From Sphingobacteriia bacterium (GTDB taxonomy: Bacteria > Bacteroidota > Bacteroidia > Chitinophagales > Chitinophagaceae), in NCBI GenBank assembly GCA_004294465.1, contig REAV01000032.1, positions 1 through 6,371 of the forward strand: DNA of 6,371 nucleotides, written 5' to 3'. Below the pieces are notes generated by a model. It had not been told where the DNA came from. It ran no database searches and saw only the letters and a program-made list of their open reading frames with translations. The position numbers and the translations under genes were made by a program. The stretch's first letter is position 1. Every line of letters begins with the position of its first letter. Shown in pieces: positions 6,351 through 6,371 of the stretch.

Positions 6351-6371
6351 AGATTATTTAATGTATCTCAT

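Noticed and set aside
6344..6358. Short hairpin (ATAAT-AAG-ATTAT) after the heptamer array, as a terminator.
   Set aside because: The stem is entirely A/T plus a wobble pair and too weak to call. It probably arises by chance from the degenerate last repeat unit.
6044..6371. On the - strand the heptamer array is open and would encode a heptad-like SFISYLL repeat in frame with an ORF running back into the phosphodiester glycosidase gene.
   Set aside because: The open frame is a by-product of the repeat having TTATC on that strand. There is no ATG start inside the window in this frame before a TGA at the edge, and the continuation is antisense to a well-supported enzyme domain.

Overview
The window is AT-rich DNA from a bacterium of the Bacteroidota, most likely a Chitinophagaceae-like member. 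This placement is an inference from four things. The gene starts lack Shine-Dalgarno sequences and are preceded by A-rich stretches. There are promoter-like elements of the Bacteroidota type (TAnnTTTG). The genes include an archaeal-type UbiA prenyltransferase next to a Maf pyrophosphatase and two DUF4239 membrane proteins. The secreted proteins have short signal peptides of the Bacteroidota style. No genus can be assigned from the sequence alone.

Left part (1-1443, + strand): a UbiA-family prenyltransferase cut by the left edge of the window, followed 7 bases later by a Maf nucleotide pyrophosphatase; these two are probably cotranscribed. An OsmC-family peroxide/organic hydroperoxide-type protein (1473-1877, - strand) converges on maf. 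It diverges from the next gene across only 39 bases.

Middle (1917-3714, + strand): an exported, probably outer-membrane or periplasmic beta-rich protein of unknown function, then lipA (lipoyl synthase). The short gap between them carries a TAAATTTG promoter-like box overlapped by a 7-bp dyad (ATTTGTG-N10-CACAAAT).

Right part (3735-6269, + strand): two tandem paralogous four-helix membrane proteins of the DUF4239 (bestrophin-like) family, 7 bases apart, and then a secreted phosphodiester glycosidase (NAGPA-domain) protein whose ATG overlaps the preceding stop by one base (TGATG). With 20 bases or fewer between consecutive genes, lipA-DUF4239-DUF4239-NAGPA could be one transcript. The DUF4239 pair plus NAGPA is the part of the window with the least known function.

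The window ends in a 77-base tandem array of an A/G-biased heptamer (GATAARA), starting four bases after the last stop codon. It is the only clear repeat here. No RNA genes, CRISPR arrays, insertion sequences or attachment sites were seen. No intergenic stretch reaches 300 bases.
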